From Prescottella agglutinans (GTDB taxonomy: Bacteria > Actinomycetota > Actinomycetes > Mycobacteriales > Mycobacteriaceae), in NCBI RefSeq assembly GCF_004011865.1, contig NZ_RKLP01000015.1:62001-126000 (forward strand): DNA of 64,000 bases, written 5' to 3'. The translations under genes and the position numbers were made by a program. This document shows, one piece after another, positions 55,472 through 64,000 of the stretch; the first letter of the stretch is position 1, and each line of letters starts with the position of its first letter. The notes under the pieces are model-generated. The model was not told the DNA's origin, made no database searches, and was given only the letters and a program-made list of their open reading frames with translations.

Positions 55472-55656
55472 TCGGCGATTAGGTGACGATCGGATCAAGG
55501 CAGCCCGAGGGCTGACTCCCGGGTGGGAAGGTTGCCGTTAGAGTGTCCCGCCACCTCGAGGGTGTGAGCCCCGAGGAGTGCAGGCAACAGGGTTGCGCAG
55601 GCATGTGGGCGGTGATCGACCGAATGGCACATTCACAGCGCCAACCGGAGGGTGAC

Positions 55657-56313
55657 ATGCTCAAGCGACTTTCCTTGATCTTCGCGGCACTGGCGGTCAT
55701 CGCCGCCACACTCGGGATCGGAACCGCCACCGCCGCGCCGCCGAAGGCGGTCCTGGGTGGCGGGTCCGGGATCGTGATCGACAACATGTACGAGTGCACG
55801 CTCACCACCATCGGGCACGACAACGCCGGCCGACTCGTCGGCATCACGGCCGGGCACTGCGGTGACGCCGGTTCGACGGTCGTCCCCGAGGCGGCTCCCG
55901 ACGCGGGTGTCGTCGGCCGTTTCGCGGTGTCCAACCACGATTACGACTACGCGGTCATCGAATTCGACCCCGCGAAGGTCATGCCGGTGAACACGATCGG
56001 GGAGGTCACCATCACCGGCATCGGTAGCCCCGCCCAGTTCCCGGCGGTCGCCTGTAAGCAGGGACGCACCACCGGGCACACATGCGGCATCGTCTACGGA
56101 GACGTGCTGCAGTCGCAGGAGACGTGGACGCAGATGTGCGTCATCGAGGGCGACTCGGGATCCCCGGTCGTCGTCGGAACGACGCTCGTCGCCATGGTGA
56201 ACGCCTATCTCGGGGTGGCGTGCCTCGGGCCGGAGCTCGGCACCAACATGGTGTCGATCATCAACAACATCAACGCGACAGGCGGCGTCGGGGCGGGCTT
56301 CAGGCCTATTTGA
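55657..56313 (+). CDS. Secreted trypsin-like serine protease (S1)
   Basis: A 218-residue exported protein. MLKRLSLIFAALAVIAATLG is a Sec signal peptide with probable cleavage after the following TATAA. The catalytic triad is His in GITAGHC (67), Asp in NHDYDYAVIEF and Ser in EGDSGSPVV (167); two cysteine pairs are possible. GGAGGG precedes the ATG at 55657; the longer frame to 55543 would bury the signal peptide. It resembles small S1 proteases of Streptomyces and mycobacteria. Extracellular proteolysis; substrates unknown. Confidence 0.85.
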   Translation: MLKRLSLIFAALAVIAATLGIGTATAAPPKAVLGGGSGIVIDNMYECTLTTIGHDNAGRLVGITAGHCGDAGSTVVPEAAPDAGVVGRFAVSNHDYDYAVIEFDPAKVMPVNTIGEVTITGIGSPAQFPAVACKQGRTTGHTCGIVYGDVLQSQETWTQMCVIEGDSGSPVVVGTTLVAMVNAYLGVACLGPELGTNMVSIINNINATGGVGAGFRPI

Positions 56314-56342
56314 CGCATCGCCGCCACAGCGTTTTCCGGAAC

Positions 56343-56374
56343 AGGTGCCGGACCCGATCTCGGGTCCGGCACCT
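56343..56374. terminator. Bidirectional terminator
   Basis: A 13-bp perfect stem, AGGTGCCGGACCC (56343-56355) with 56362-56374, and a six-base loop GATCTC, flanked by T-rich bases on both sides (TTTTCC before, TTCC after). Lies between the convergent protease and ilvD genes. Confidence 0.75.
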
Positions 56375-56438
56375 TCCGTGTGAAGGCGGAATCCGTCTCG
56401 CGGACGTCCTGATCCACCGGAGCCCTGTGCGGCGGGAA

Positions 56439-58145
56439 TCAGCCGCACACGGCGCCGTCGGAGGCGGACCCGACGAGCTTGGTGTACTTGGCCAGGACGC
56501 CGCGCGTGTAGCGCGGAGGCAGGGGCTCCCATCCGCTGCGGCGGGCGGCGAGTTCCTTCTCGTCGATCAGCAGGTCGAGGACGCCGTTCGCGACATCCAA
56601 CCGGATCCGGTCACCGTCGCGGACGAACGCGATCGGCCCGGCGTCCACCGCCTCGGGCGCGACGTGCCCGACGCACAGGCCGGTGGTGCCGCCGGAGAAC
56701 CGGCCGTCGGTCAGCAGCAGCACGTCCTTGCCGAGCCCGGCGCCCTTGATCGCCGCGGTGATCGCCAGCATCTCCCGCATGCCCGGTCCGCCCTTGGGGC
56801 CCTCGTAGCGGATCACGACGACGTCGCCGGCGGTGATGGTGCCGTCCTCGAGGGCGTCCATCGCGGCACGTTCGCGATCGAAAACCCGTGCTGTGCCCTC
56901 GAACACGGACGAATCGAACCCGGCGGACTTCACCACGGCGCCGCCGGGGGCGAGCGTGCCCTTCAGGATCGTGATGCCCCCGGTCGGATGGATCGGCGAC
57001 GTGAGGGCGCGCAGCACCTTCCCGTCCGGGTCGGGCGGCGCGATCGCGGCGAGGTTCTCGGCGAGGGTGCGGCCGGTGACGGTGAGGCAGTCGCCGTGCA
57101 GCAGTCCGGCGTCGAGCAGCGACTTCATGATCACCGGGACGCCGCCGATGCGGTCGACGTCGATCATCACGTGCCGGCCGAAGGGCTTGACGTCCGCCAG
57201 GTGCGGGACGCGCGCGCCGATGCGGGCGAAGTCGTCGAGCGTGAGCGGCACCTCGGCCTCGTGCGCGATCGCGAGCAGGTGCAGCACCGCATTGGTCGAC
57301 CCGCCGAACGCCATGACGACCGCGATCGCGTTCTCGAACGCCTCCTTGGTGAGGATGTCGGCGGTGGTGATGCCGCGGCGCAGCAACTCGACCACGGCCT
57401 GCCCGCTGCGCCGGGCGAATCCGTCCCGGCGGCGGTCGGTGGCCGGGGGCGCGGCGCTTCCGGGCAGCGACATGCCGAGCGCCTCCGCGGCGCACGCCAT
57501 CGTGTTCGCGGTGTACATGCCGCCGCACGCGCCCTCGCCGGGGCAGATGGCGCGCTCGATCGCGTCGACGTCCTCGCGGCTCATCAGGCCGCGCGAGCAC
57601 GCGCCGACCGCCTCGAAGGCGTCGATGATCGTGACTTCCTTCTCGGTGCCGTCGGACAGTTTCGCGACGCCGGGCAGGATCGATCCGGCGTAGAGGAACA
57701 CGTTGGCGAGGTTCAGGCGCGCGGCCGCCATGAGCATCCCGGGCAGCGACTTGTCGCACCCCGCGAGCAGGACCGACCCGTCGAGCCGTTCGGCCTGCAT
57801 CACCGTCTCGACGCTGTCGGCGATCACCTCCCGCGACACGAGCGAGAAGTGCATACCCTCGTGCCCCATCGAGATGCCGTCCGAGACGGAGATGGTGCCG
57901 AACTCGAGCGGGTAGCCGCCGGCCGCGAATACCCCGTCCTTGCACGCGTCCGCCAACCGGTCGAGGGACAGATTGCACGGGGTGATTTCGTTCCACGACG
58001 ATCCGATGCCGATCTGCGGCTTGTCCCAGTCGTCGTCCCCCATGCCGACTGCCCGCAGCATGCCGCGCGCGGCCGTCTTCTCGAGCCCGTCGGTGACGTC
58101 TCGACTGCGCGGCTTGATGTCCGGTGTGTTCTGCGAGTTGGTCAC
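56439..58145 (-). CDS. ilvD: Dihydroxy-acid dehydratase
   Basis: IlvD/Edd-family Fe-S dehydratase of 568 residues, dehydrating 2,3-dihydroxyisovalerate and its isoleucine counterpart to 2-keto acids in branched-chain amino acid synthesis. Cluster and metal motifs are present: [21 protein letters not shown] and [20 protein letters not shown] sits seven bases before the GTG at 58145. Sugar-acid dehydratases share the family, but [20 protein letters not shown] at the N-terminus and length fit IlvD. Probably housekeeping next to accessory genes. Confidence 0.9.
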   Translation of the reverse strand: MTNSQNTPDIKPRSRDVTDGLEKTAARGMLRAVGMGDDDWDKPQIGIGSSWNEITPCNLSLDRLADACKDGVFAAGGYPLEFGTISVSDGISMGHEGMHFSLVSREVIADSVETVMQAERLDGSVLLAGCDKSLPGMLMAAARLNLANVFLYAGSILPGVAKLSDGTEKEVTIIDAFEAVGACSRGLMSREDVDAIERAICPGEGACGGMYTANTMACAAEALGMSLPGSAAPPATDRRRDGFARRSGQAVVELLRRGITTADILTKEAFENAIAVVMAFGGSTNAVLHLLAIAHEAEVPLTLDDFARIGARVPHLADVKPFGRHVMIDVDRIGGVPVIMKSLLDAGLLHGDCLTVTGRTLAENLAAIAPPDPDGKVLRALTSPIHPTGGITILKGTLAPGGAVVKSAGFDSSVFEGTARVFDRERAAMDALEDGTITAGDVVVIRYEGPKGGPGMREMLAITAAIKGAGLGKDVLLLTDGRFSGGTTGLCVGHVAPEAVDAGPIAFVRDGDRIRLDVANGVLDLLIDEKELAARRSGWEPLPPRYTRGVLAKYTKLVGSASDGAVCG

Positions 58146-58215
58146 GGCGCTGCTCCCAACGATCGATCGTCACGGATGGCGTGCTCTGGTCCATGTAACC
58201 ACCGCACCGCACGTG

Positions 58216-58247
58216 ACGGGACGTCTCCGGTGAAGGAGACGGCCCGT
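58216..58247 (-). terminator. Hairpin between BVMO and ilvD genes
   Basis: Thirteen-base arms, 58216-58228 and 58235-58247, pair with one mismatch around a six-base loop. Located after the minus-strand monooxygenase stop and before ilvD, it may end the monooxygenase transcript. Confidence 0.45.
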
Positions 58248-58263
58248 CGATGCCGGGCATACG

Positions 58264-59898
58264 TCAGGCGAGTTCGGTGGTCGTGGTGAAGCCGCGGTAG
58301 CCGTCGGCCGCGATCCGTGCGCACAGGTCGCGGTAGGTGCCGACACCGCCGAGGTACGGCATGAAGATGCGCGGCTTGCCCGGCACGTTGGCGCCCAGGT
58401 ACCAGGAGTCGGCCCGCATGTACAGGCTGGGCTCCGCGATGGCCGTGACGTGCTCGACCCACTGGTCCTGTGCCTCGGCCGTCGCCTCCGCGAACCGGGC
58501 GCCGGTGTTGCGCATGTGGTCGAGGTAGCCGGCCACCCACTCGACGTGCTGTTCGATCGAGACGACCACGTTCGAGAGCACCGACGGGCTGCCGGGCCCG
58601 GCCAGGACGAACAGGTTCGGGAACCCGGCGACCGCGACACCGAGGTAGGTGCGCGGGTCCGCCTCCCACGTCTCGCGCAGCGCGACACCGCCGCGTCCGC
58701 GGATGTCGATCGCGCCCAGCGCTCCGGTCATCGCGTCGAACCCGGTGGCGTAGACGATCATGTCGAGCTCGTGGACACCGGCGTCGGTGCGGACGCCCTC
58801 GGGGACGATCCGCTCGATCGGGGTGGCGCGCAGGTCGACGAGGTCGACGTTCTCGCGGTTGAACGTCTCGTAGTAGTCGGTGCCGATGCACAGACGCTTG
58901 GTGCCCAGCGGATAGTCCTGGGGGCACAGTGCCTCCGCCGTGTCGGGGTCGGCGACCGTCGCGCGGATCTTGGCCCTCACGAACTCGGCCGCCGTCTCGT
59001 TCGCGTCGGCGTCGAGCATGATGTCGCCGAAGGTGGTCTGAAACGCGATCCCGCCTGCGGCCCAACGGCTCTCGTACTCCTTGGTCCGCACCTCCGGTGC
59101 CGTCTCGCGTGCCAGCCCGGCCGGCGGTGGGAGCAACCAGCCGCCGTGGGACTCCCGCAGGCGCTGCCGTCGCGCCGGGTAGTCGGCCTTGATCTCGGCG
59201 AGCTCTCCCGGCTCGAGCGGCCGGTTGCGGGCCGGGACGACGAATCCCGGCGTGCGCTGGAACACCGTCAACCGGGCGGCCTCGGCCGCGATCACCGGGA
59301 TCGCCTGCACCCCCGACGACCCGGTGCCGACGACGCCGACCCGCTTGTCCGTGAAGTCGACGCCCTGCGCGGGCCAGTGCGCGGTGTGGTGGACCTCCCC
59401 GGTGAACGTGTCGCGGCCGTCGATGTCGGGAAGGCGTGCGGCCGAGAGCGGCCCGGTCGCCATGACGGCCCAGCGGGCGGTGACCGTGCCGGTACGGCCG
59501 TCTCCGGTGGTGGTGCCGACGGTCCACAGCCCGGACCGCTCGTCGAAGTGGGCGGACGTCACGCGGGTGCCGAACGTGATGTCCTCGCGCAGCCCGAACC
59601 GATCGGCGACGTGCTCGAGGTAGCGCAGGATCTCCGGCTGCGCGGGGAAGCGTTCGGTCCACTCCCAATCCTGCTGCAACGCGTCGTCGAACGAGTACGA
59701 GTAGTCGGCGCTGTCGACGTCGCAGCGCGCACCCGGGTAGCGATTCCAGTACCACGTGCCGCCCACGCCGTCGCCGGCCTCGAACAGCCGCACCGACACT
59801 CCGCGTTGCCGAAGGCTGTGCAGCGTGTACAGGCCGGCGAATCCGGCGCCCACGACGACCACGTCGTAGGAGTGCTCAGGAGGCGCGGTGTTCGGCAT
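58264..59898 (-). CDS. Baeyer-Villiger-type flavin monooxygenase
   Basis: Class B flavoprotein monooxygenase of 544 residues that would insert oxygen next to a ketone using NADPH and O2. FAD site VVGAGFAGLYTLHSL, second Rossmann motif GVVGTGSSGVQAIP and the BVMO fingerprint FTGEVHHTAHWP (FxGxxxHxxxWP) are intact, as are GGTWYWNRYPGARCDVDS and IVYATGFDAMTG. Start at 59898 has GAGG eight bases upstream. Divergent from a KstR-like TetR gene; an esterase gene lies nearby at 60745, so ketone to ester to alcohol plus acid is a natural pairing. Similar to cyclohexanone, phenylacetone and steroid monooxygenases. Confidence 0.87.
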   Translation of the reverse strand: MPNTAPPEHSYDVVVVGAGFAGLYTLHSLRQRGVSVRLFEAGDGVGGTWYWNRYPGARCDVDSADYSYSFDDALQQDWEWTERFPAQPEILRYLEHVADRFGLREDITFGTRVTSAHFDERSGLWTVGTTTGDGRTGTVTARWAVMATGPLSAARLPDIDGRDTFTGEVHHTAHWPAQGVDFTDKRVGVVGTGSSGVQAIPVIAAEAARLTVFQRTPGFVVPARNRPLEPGELAEIKADYPARRQRLRESHGGWLLPPPAGLARETAPEVRTKEYESRWAAGGIAFQTTFGDIMLDADANETAAEFVRAKIRATVADPDTAEALCPQDYPLGTKRLCIGTDYYETFNRENVDLVDLRATPIERIVPEGVRTDAGVHELDMIVYATGFDAMTGALGAIDIRGRGGVALRETWEADPRTYLGVAVAGFPNLFVLAGPGSPSVLSNVVVSIEQHVEWVAGYLDHMRNTGARFAEATAEAQDQWVEHVTAIAEPSLYMRADSWYLGANVPGKPRIFMPYLGGVGTYRDLCARIAADGYRGFTTTTELA

Positions 59899-59995
59899 GG
59901 AGGTGACCTCGTTTCGTGGTGGGAGGGGAGGGTGCCAGTAGCATCGGTGCAGGTATCCCGCCGATCGGGCGGGGACGACGGGAGGCAAGGCGAGC

Positions 59996-60622
59996 GTGGG
60001 TGCAGGCGATCCGGACCGGTCCGACAGGCCGACGGTGCTCGACCCCGCGTCGTTGCCGAAGGGGCAGCGGGAGCGTCGTCAGCGCATCATCGATGCGGCC
60101 GGCGAGTTGTTGGTGGCCGACGACTTCGAGCGCATCCAGATCCGGGACGTCGCCGACCGTTCGGGGGTCGCCCTCGGAACCGTCTACCGCTACTTCGCGT
60201 CCAAGGAGCACCTCTACGCGGCGGTGCTCCGGGACTGGTCGGCGCGCGACCCCATCAAGCACGAAAATGCACCCGACCCCGAACTGCCGCCGTCCGAACG
60301 AATCCGGATCCGACTGCACCACTCGGTGCACCGGTTCGAGGAGTACCCGACCTATCTGCGCCTGCAGAACGTGCTGCGCCAGTCCACCGATCCGGTCGTG
60401 TGCGCGCTGTTCGCCGAGTTCTCCAGCCAGGCGCTCGCGTCCTATCGGGAGCAGTTGTTCGATCTGCCGGGGGAGGACGCGTCCGACATCGTCGCCATCG
60501 TGACCGCGGTGCTGACGCACGAACTGATCCTGTTCGGGCTGGGCCGGCAGGACATCGCGGAGGTCCATCGTCTGCTCGATCGCACGGTGGACCTGGTGTT
60601 CGGCCTGGATCCGAAGGGCTGA
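59996..60622 (+). CDS. KstR-like TetR regulator
   Basis: TetR protein of 208 residues. The HTH region QRERRQRIIDAAGELL, IQIRDVADRSGVALGTVYRYF, SKEHLY is close to KstR, the sterol regulator, in what I remember of its sequence; the ligand domain is less similar. GGGAGG lies upstream of the GTG. It is 97 bases from the divergent monooxygenase start and precedes the esterase gene, so it probably controls this ketone/ester module through an acyl-CoA or ketone effector. Confidence 0.83.
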   Translation: MGAGDPDRSDRPTVLDPASLPKGQRERRQRIIDAAGELLVADDFERIQIRDVADRSGVALGTVYRYFASKEHLYAAVLRDWSARDPIKHENAPDPELPPSERIRIRLHHSVHRFEEYPTYLRLQNVLRQSTDPVVCALFAEFSSQALASYREQLFDLPGEDASDIVAIVTAVLTHELILFGLGRQDIAEVHRLLDRTVDLVFGLDPKG

Positions 60623-60708
60623 GACGGCCACCGGCCGAGCGCGAGTCCTCAAGACCCCCAAGCGAAGTCCGAGGATCCCCGGCCCGGAAAGCAAAGCGGG
60701 TGTGACCG

Positions 60709-60742
60709 TTGTCATACGCGAAGACTAGAGTTAGATTCTAGT
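60709..60742 (+). promoter_or_regulatory. Leaderless promoter overlapped by inverted repeat
   Basis: TTGTCA (60709-60714) and TAGATT (60732-60737) are 17 bases apart, a near-ideal promoter, and the -10 ends seven bases before the ATG at 60745 with no ribosome site. ACTAGA (60724-60729) and TCTAGT (60737-60742) form an inverted repeat across the -10, so a bound repressor would block initiation. Confidence 0.6.
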
Positions 60743-60744
60743 TC

Positions 60745-61725
60745 ATGACAAGTGGTGTGGAGGAGACCCGAGCAGAACTGGACCCCGCCCTCCGGGCGGT
60801 GGCCGACGCGGTGGCGGGATCGGGGTTGCCGCCGATGGTCGAACTCGACCCGGACGGCGCCCGCCTGCGGATCTGCGGCACACTGCAGTCGTGCGCGGCA
60901 GGCCCCGAGGTCGACACCGTCACGACGTGCTCCGTGGGTGAGCACGTGACGGTGCGGATCTATCGTCCGCTCGTGCCCCGGCCGGTCGGCACCGTCGTCC
61001 ATTTCCACGGGGGTGGCTGGGTCACAGGAGATCTCGACTACGCCGACGCGACCTGCCGGGCCATCGCCGACCGGACCGGGGCCGCGGTCGTCAGTGCCGA
61101 CTATCGACTCGCGCCGGAGGCCCGGTTTCCCGCGGCGGTCGACGACGCGATGGCCGTGTTGCGCTGGCTGGCGGCCGGACCCGCGGGGCTGGATCCGCGA
61201 ATCGTGGTCACGGGCGACAGCGCCGGCGGAAACCTGGCCGCGGTCTGCGCGCAACTCGCACGCGGCGACGATCGGATCGAACTGGTCGGTCAGGTGCTCG
61301 TCTACCCGGTGGTCGACACGGACCTGAGCCGCGCGTCCTACGCCGCCAACTCCGGAATCTTCCTCGGCGCCAGGGAGATGCAGTGGTTCCTCGAGCACTA
61401 CTGCCCCGACGCGACCGAGTGGACGTCGCCGCTCCTCGCGCCGGTCCGGGCGGCGGACCTGTCGGGTCTGCCGCCCGCGGTGGTGGTGGTCGGTGGCCAC
61501 GACCCGCTTCTCGACGAGGGGCTCGAGTATGCCGAGCGACTGGTCGCGAGCGGTGTCCCGGTGGAACTGCTGCGGTACCCCACGCTGCCGCACGGGTTCC
61601 TGCAGTTCACCGCGGTCTCGCCGGCGTCGGCGACCGCCCTCGGCGAGATCGCGGCCGCCGCGGCGCGGCTTCTCGAAGAGCATTCCGCGCAAGCTGATCC
61701 GACATCCGGAGGTGCTCATGCATGA
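60745..61725 (+). CDS. HSL-type alpha/beta-hydrolase (esterase)
   Basis: Hormone-sensitive-lipase family esterase of 326 residues: oxyanion motif HFHGGGW, SADYRLAPEARFPAA, nucleophile Ser in GDSAGGNLAA, Asp in GGHDPLLDEG and His in LPHGFLQF. Start fits the leaderless promoter. Likely hydrolyses an ester, perhaps the product of the Baeyer-Villiger enzyme. Its last eight bases overlap the next gene. Confidence 0.87.
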   Translation: MTSGVEETRAELDPALRAVADAVAGSGLPPMVELDPDGARLRICGTLQSCAAGPEVDTVTTCSVGEHVTVRIYRPLVPRPVGTVVHFHGGGWVTGDLDYADATCRAIADRTGAAVVSADYRLAPEARFPAAVDDAMAVLRWLAAGPAGLDPRIVVTGDSAGGNLAAVCAQLARGDDRIELVGQVLVYPVVDTDLSRASYAANSGIFLGAREMQWFLEHYCPDATEWTSPLLAPVRAADLSGLPPAVVVVGGHDPLLDEGLEYAERLVASGVPVELLRYPTLPHGFLQFTAVSPASATALGEIAAAAARLLEEHSAQADPTSGGAHA

Positions 61726-63451
61726 CCTGGTGATCCGGGGCGGTCTCGTGGTCGACGGAACCGGTGCGGCCCCGCGCACCGCCGACGTCGCCGTCGACGA
61801 CGGCCGCACCACGACGGTGGGCGAGGTGCCCGGTGCCGGACGTCGCGAGATCGACGCCACCGGCAGGCTCGTCACCCCGGGGTTCGTCGACATCCACACG
61901 CACTACGACGGGCAGGTGACGTGGGATCCGCTGCTGACACCGTCGTCGCTGCACGGTGTCACCACCGTGGTCATGGGCAACTGCGGGGTCGGGTTCGCCC
62001 CCGTCGAGCACGACCAGCGCGACTGGTTGATCAGCCTGATGGAGGGGGTCGAAGACATTCCCGGAACCGTTCTGGCCGAGGGGATGACGTGGAACTGGGA
62101 GACGTTCCCCGAGTATCTCGACGCGATCGACACCCCGCACGCCATCGACTTCGCGGCGCAGTTGCCGCACGGCGCCCTACGTACCTACGTGATGGGTCGT
62201 CGCGGCGGCGACCACCGGGCGCGGCCGACCGAGGACGAGATGGAGCGTATGTGCGACATCGTGGCCGAGGCGGTCGAGGCCGGCGCGCTGGGCTGGTCCA
62301 CGTCGCGTTCCGCGGTGCACAGGGCGTCGGACGGTTCACCTACGCCGAGTCTCACGGCGTCGCGCGACGAACTGACCGGCATGGCGCGCGGTCTCGCGAA
62401 GGCCGGGGCCGGCGTCATCGACTTCATCTCCGACTTCATGGACGAGCCGGAGGAAATGGAGTTCGTCGGCGCGATCGTGGAGGCCGCGCAACGTCCGATG
62501 TCGGTGTCGGTGGTGCAGAGTGAGCGAGCGCCCGACAAGTGGCGCAGCCTGCTCGACGGGCTGGCGGAAGTATCTGCGAAGCAGAACATTCCGATCACCG
62601 GCCAGGTGGCGCCCCGTGCGGTCGGCGTCATGCTCGGCTGGGAGCTCAGCTGGCATCCGTTCATGGCGTATCCCGGCTACCGGGTCCTAGCGGACCTGGC
62701 GCCGGCGGAGCGGGTGGAACAGTTGCGCCGTCCGGAGGTGCGGGCGGCTCTCCTCGCGGAGAAGCCCGAGACCGACAGCGAGTTCGTCGAGCGTCTCTCG
62801 ACACGGTTCGACCAGGTGTATCTGCTCGGTGACCCCCCGAACTACGAACCGGGGGTGGATGACTCCGTCGCGGCCATGGCGACACGGTCCGGGGTGAGCC
62901 CCGCCGAGGTCGCGTACGACGCGATGATGGAGCAGGACGGCCGCGGCCTGCTGTACTTTCCGATGCTGAACTACGCGGCCGGCAATCTCGACGCCGTCCG
63001 GGAAATGCTCGCGCGGACCGACACCGTGCCGGCCCTCGGCGACGGCGGTGCGCACTGCGGCGCCATCTGTGACGCCAGCTTCCCTACCACGCTCCTGACT
63101 CACTGGGGCCGCGATCGGCAGGGCGACGGTCGATTCCCCGTGGAGTGGTTGGTGAAGCGGCACACCGCCGACACCGCCGCCGTGGTCGGGTTGCTCGATC
63201 GCGGCCAGGTGTGCGTCGGTTACCGGGCCGACCTCAACGTGATCGACTTCGATCGCCTCACGGTCGATCGGCCCGAGGTGCTCTACGACCTCCCGACCGG
63301 GGGACGACGCCTGATGCAGACCGCCACCGGATACGTCGCGACCGTGGTGGCCGGCGAAGTGGTGTTCGAGCACGGTGAGCACACCGGCGTGCTGCCGGGC
63401 CGCTTGGTCCGGGGCGCGCGGCCGGCGCCTCCGGCGGCCGCGACCACCTGA
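61718..63451 (+). CDS. N-acyl-D-amino-acid deacylase-like amidohydrolase
   Basis: Amidohydrolase-superfamily protein of 577 residues, D-aminoacylase branch. N-terminal composite domain (DLVIRGGLVVDGTG), metal motif FVDIHTHYDGQ, Cys in MGNCGVGFAP, the final Asp in GDGGAHCG and C-terminal GYRADLNVIDFDRL. GGAGG lies five bases before the ATG. Overlap with the esterase gene suggests one transcript. It may hydrolyse an amide, lactam or similar bond of the same substrate class; D-amino-acid specificity is not implied. Confidence 0.84.
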   Translation: MHDLVIRGGLVVDGTGAAPRTADVAVDDGRTTTVGEVPGAGRREIDATGRLVTPGFVDIHTHYDGQVTWDPLLTPSSLHGVTTVVMGNCGVGFAPVEHDQRDWLISLMEGVEDIPGTVLAEGMTWNWETFPEYLDAIDTPHAIDFAAQLPHGALRTYVMGRRGGDHRARPTEDEMERMCDIVAEAVEAGALGWSTSRSAVHRASDGSPTPSLTASRDELTGMARGLAKAGAGVIDFISDFMDEPEEMEFVGAIVEAAQRPMSVSVVQSERAPDKWRSLLDGLAEVSAKQNIPITGQVAPRAVGVMLGWELSWHPFMAYPGYRVLADLAPAERVEQLRRPEVRAALLAEKPETDSEFVERLSTRFDQVYLLGDPPNYEPGVDDSVAAMATRSGVSPAEVAYDAMMEQDGRGLLYFPMLNYAAGNLDAVREMLARTDTVPALGDGGAHCGAICDASFPTTLLTHWGRDRQGDGRFPVEWLVKRHTADTAAVVGLLDRGQVCVGYRADLNVIDFDRLTVDRPEVLYDLPTGGRRLMQTATGYVATVVAGEVVFEHGEHTGVLPGRLVRGARPAPPAAATT

Positions 63452-63472
63452 TCCGCGATCACCCGAACGAGA

Positions 63473-63505
63473 AAGTCCCCGTCACTCGCCGAGTGACGGG
63501 GACTT
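63473..63505. terminator. Bidirectional terminator
   Basis: A perfect 15-bp stem, AAGTCCCCGTCACTC (63473-63487) with 63491-63505, and a three-base loop between convergent genes ending at 63451 and 63521. A/T-rich ends on both sides. Confidence 0.8.
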
Positions 63506-63520
63506 CCTGCCTGCACAGGA

Positions 63521-64000
63521 TCAGTTCTTCTTGAATGCCTTGTCGAACAGGATGATTCCGTCGACGCTCGGGTTGGCGCGGTACACGTCGTCCGACCACG
63601 CGATGTAGTTGACGCCGGCACCCCACGAGAGGAACGGCTGATCGGTGTTCACGAGCTTCTGGATGTCCACGATCGAGGCGCGCTTGGCCGTGTCGTCCGG
63701 TGCCGAGAGCACCTTGCCGAGCAGCTCGTCCATCTGCGGGCTCTTGTAGCCGAGGATGTTGTTCGTCGACGTGCTGGACAGCGCGCTGAACAGCCGGATC
63801 TCGGGCGCGACGTCCGAGACGCTGTAGGCGCTGTAGGCCATGTCGTAGTTGCGGTCGATGTAGAGCCGCTTGACCATGTCCGTGATGCTGCTCGTGGACT
63901 CCAGCGACACATCGAACCCGATGGCGTTCATCTGGGCCTGAACGGCGAGTGCCATCTGCTGCGCGTCGGGATCGTTGACGCCGACGTAGGTGATCTTGCC
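63521..64000 (-). CDS. Family-5 ABC substrate-binding protein, C-terminal part
   Basis: The last 159 residues of a peptide/nickel-type binding protein; the frame is open through the window end, with ITYVGVNDPDAQQMALAVQ before the ATG-like Met at 63955, so the gene starts beyond 64000. MNAIGFDVSLESTSSITDMV and the closing NPSVDGIILFDKAFKKN are typical C-lobe segments. It is a different protein from the one at 45684. Confidence 0.83.
   Translation of the reverse strand, partial: GKITYVGVNDPDAQQMALAVQAQMNAIGFDVSLESTSSITDMVKRLYIDRNYDMAYSAYSVSDVAPEIRLFSALSSTSTNNILGYKSPQMDELLGKVLSAPDDTAKRASIVDIQKLVNTDQPFLSWGAGVNYIAWSDDVYRANPSVDGIILFDKAFKKN

Noticed and set aside
55543-55656. N-terminal extension of the serine protease frame
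   Set aside because: It would put 38 polar residues before a clear signal peptide; GGAGGG precedes the ATG at 55657.
58146-58263. Leader-peptide attenuator for ilvD
   Set aside because: The short frame before ilvD has no run of Val, Leu or Ile codons and continues into the gene in another frame; the hairpin is better explained as a terminator for the monooxygenase gene.

Overview
The window is GC-rich, densely packed bacterial DNA with many ATGA/GTGA stop-start overlaps, GTG starts and leaderless-looking promoters. Sterol-type acyl-CoA genes, IclR and TetR regulators, lipoprotein ABC transporters and a class III cyclase with an Rv1264-like regulatory domain point to a Mycobacteriales actinobacterium, most likely Rhodococcus or a close relative. 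That assignment is inferred from gene content; there is no rRNA gene to test it. I saw no tRNA, rRNA, CRISPR array, insertion sequence or phage integrase.

Layout. (1) 1-8380: a plus-strand side-chain degradation operon (FadD17-type CoA ligase, SDR, two acyl-CoA dehydrogenases, ChsH2-like MaoC-DUF35, ChsH1-like MaoC, Ltp2-like aldolase, Hsd4B-like hydratase), closed by two strong hairpins. (2) 8502-28000: an aromatic catabolic island flanked by two paralogous IclR regulators. It holds a CarAa-like Rieske oxygenase, an MhpB-like class III extradiol dioxygenase, two meta-cleavage-type hydrolases, a hot-dog hydratase pair, duplicated D-2-hydroxyacid dehydrogenases, an SsuABC-like importer, a class II aldolase-family protein, a ferredoxin reductase and a 7Fe ferredoxin. 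It also holds two proteins whose catalytic residues look lost and a 38-residue membrane peptide. (3) 27920-34751: a minus-strand CoA pathway (enoyl-CoA hydratase, orphan binding lipoprotein, tandem CoA-transferase, quinone-oxidoreductase-like dehydrogenase, CoA ligase). (4) 35011-36210: a micropeptide and an AurF-like diiron oxygenase. (5) 36341-45325: an IclR-controlled operon (amidohydrolase-2, class II aldolase, small unknown protein, D-2-hydroxyacid dehydrogenase, FMN hydroxyacid oxidase, thiolase, SDR, CoA ligase). (6) 45684-50970: a complete family-5 peptide/nickel-type ABC importer. (7) 50986-56313: drug-type MFS with TetR, a second micropeptide, an adenylate cyclase, a coiled-coil protein with a Pro-Ala linker and a secreted serine protease. 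(8) 56439-63451: IlvD, a Baeyer-Villiger monooxygenase with a divergent KstR-like TetR, an HSL-type esterase and an amidohydrolase. (9) The end of another family-5 binding protein runs off the window.

How the genes fit together. In the island, ring hydroxylation by the Rieske enzyme (electrons from the reductase and ferredoxin), meta cleavage, C-C hydrolysis, then hydration, aldol or decarboxylation and hydroxyacid oxidation form a plausible route from an imported aromatic acid to central metabolites. The substrate cannot be read from sequence. The most unusual observations are the two related micropeptides, the peptide gene inside the oxygenase operon, the metal-ligand-free M20-family protein and the GHHTG alpha/beta-hydrolase.
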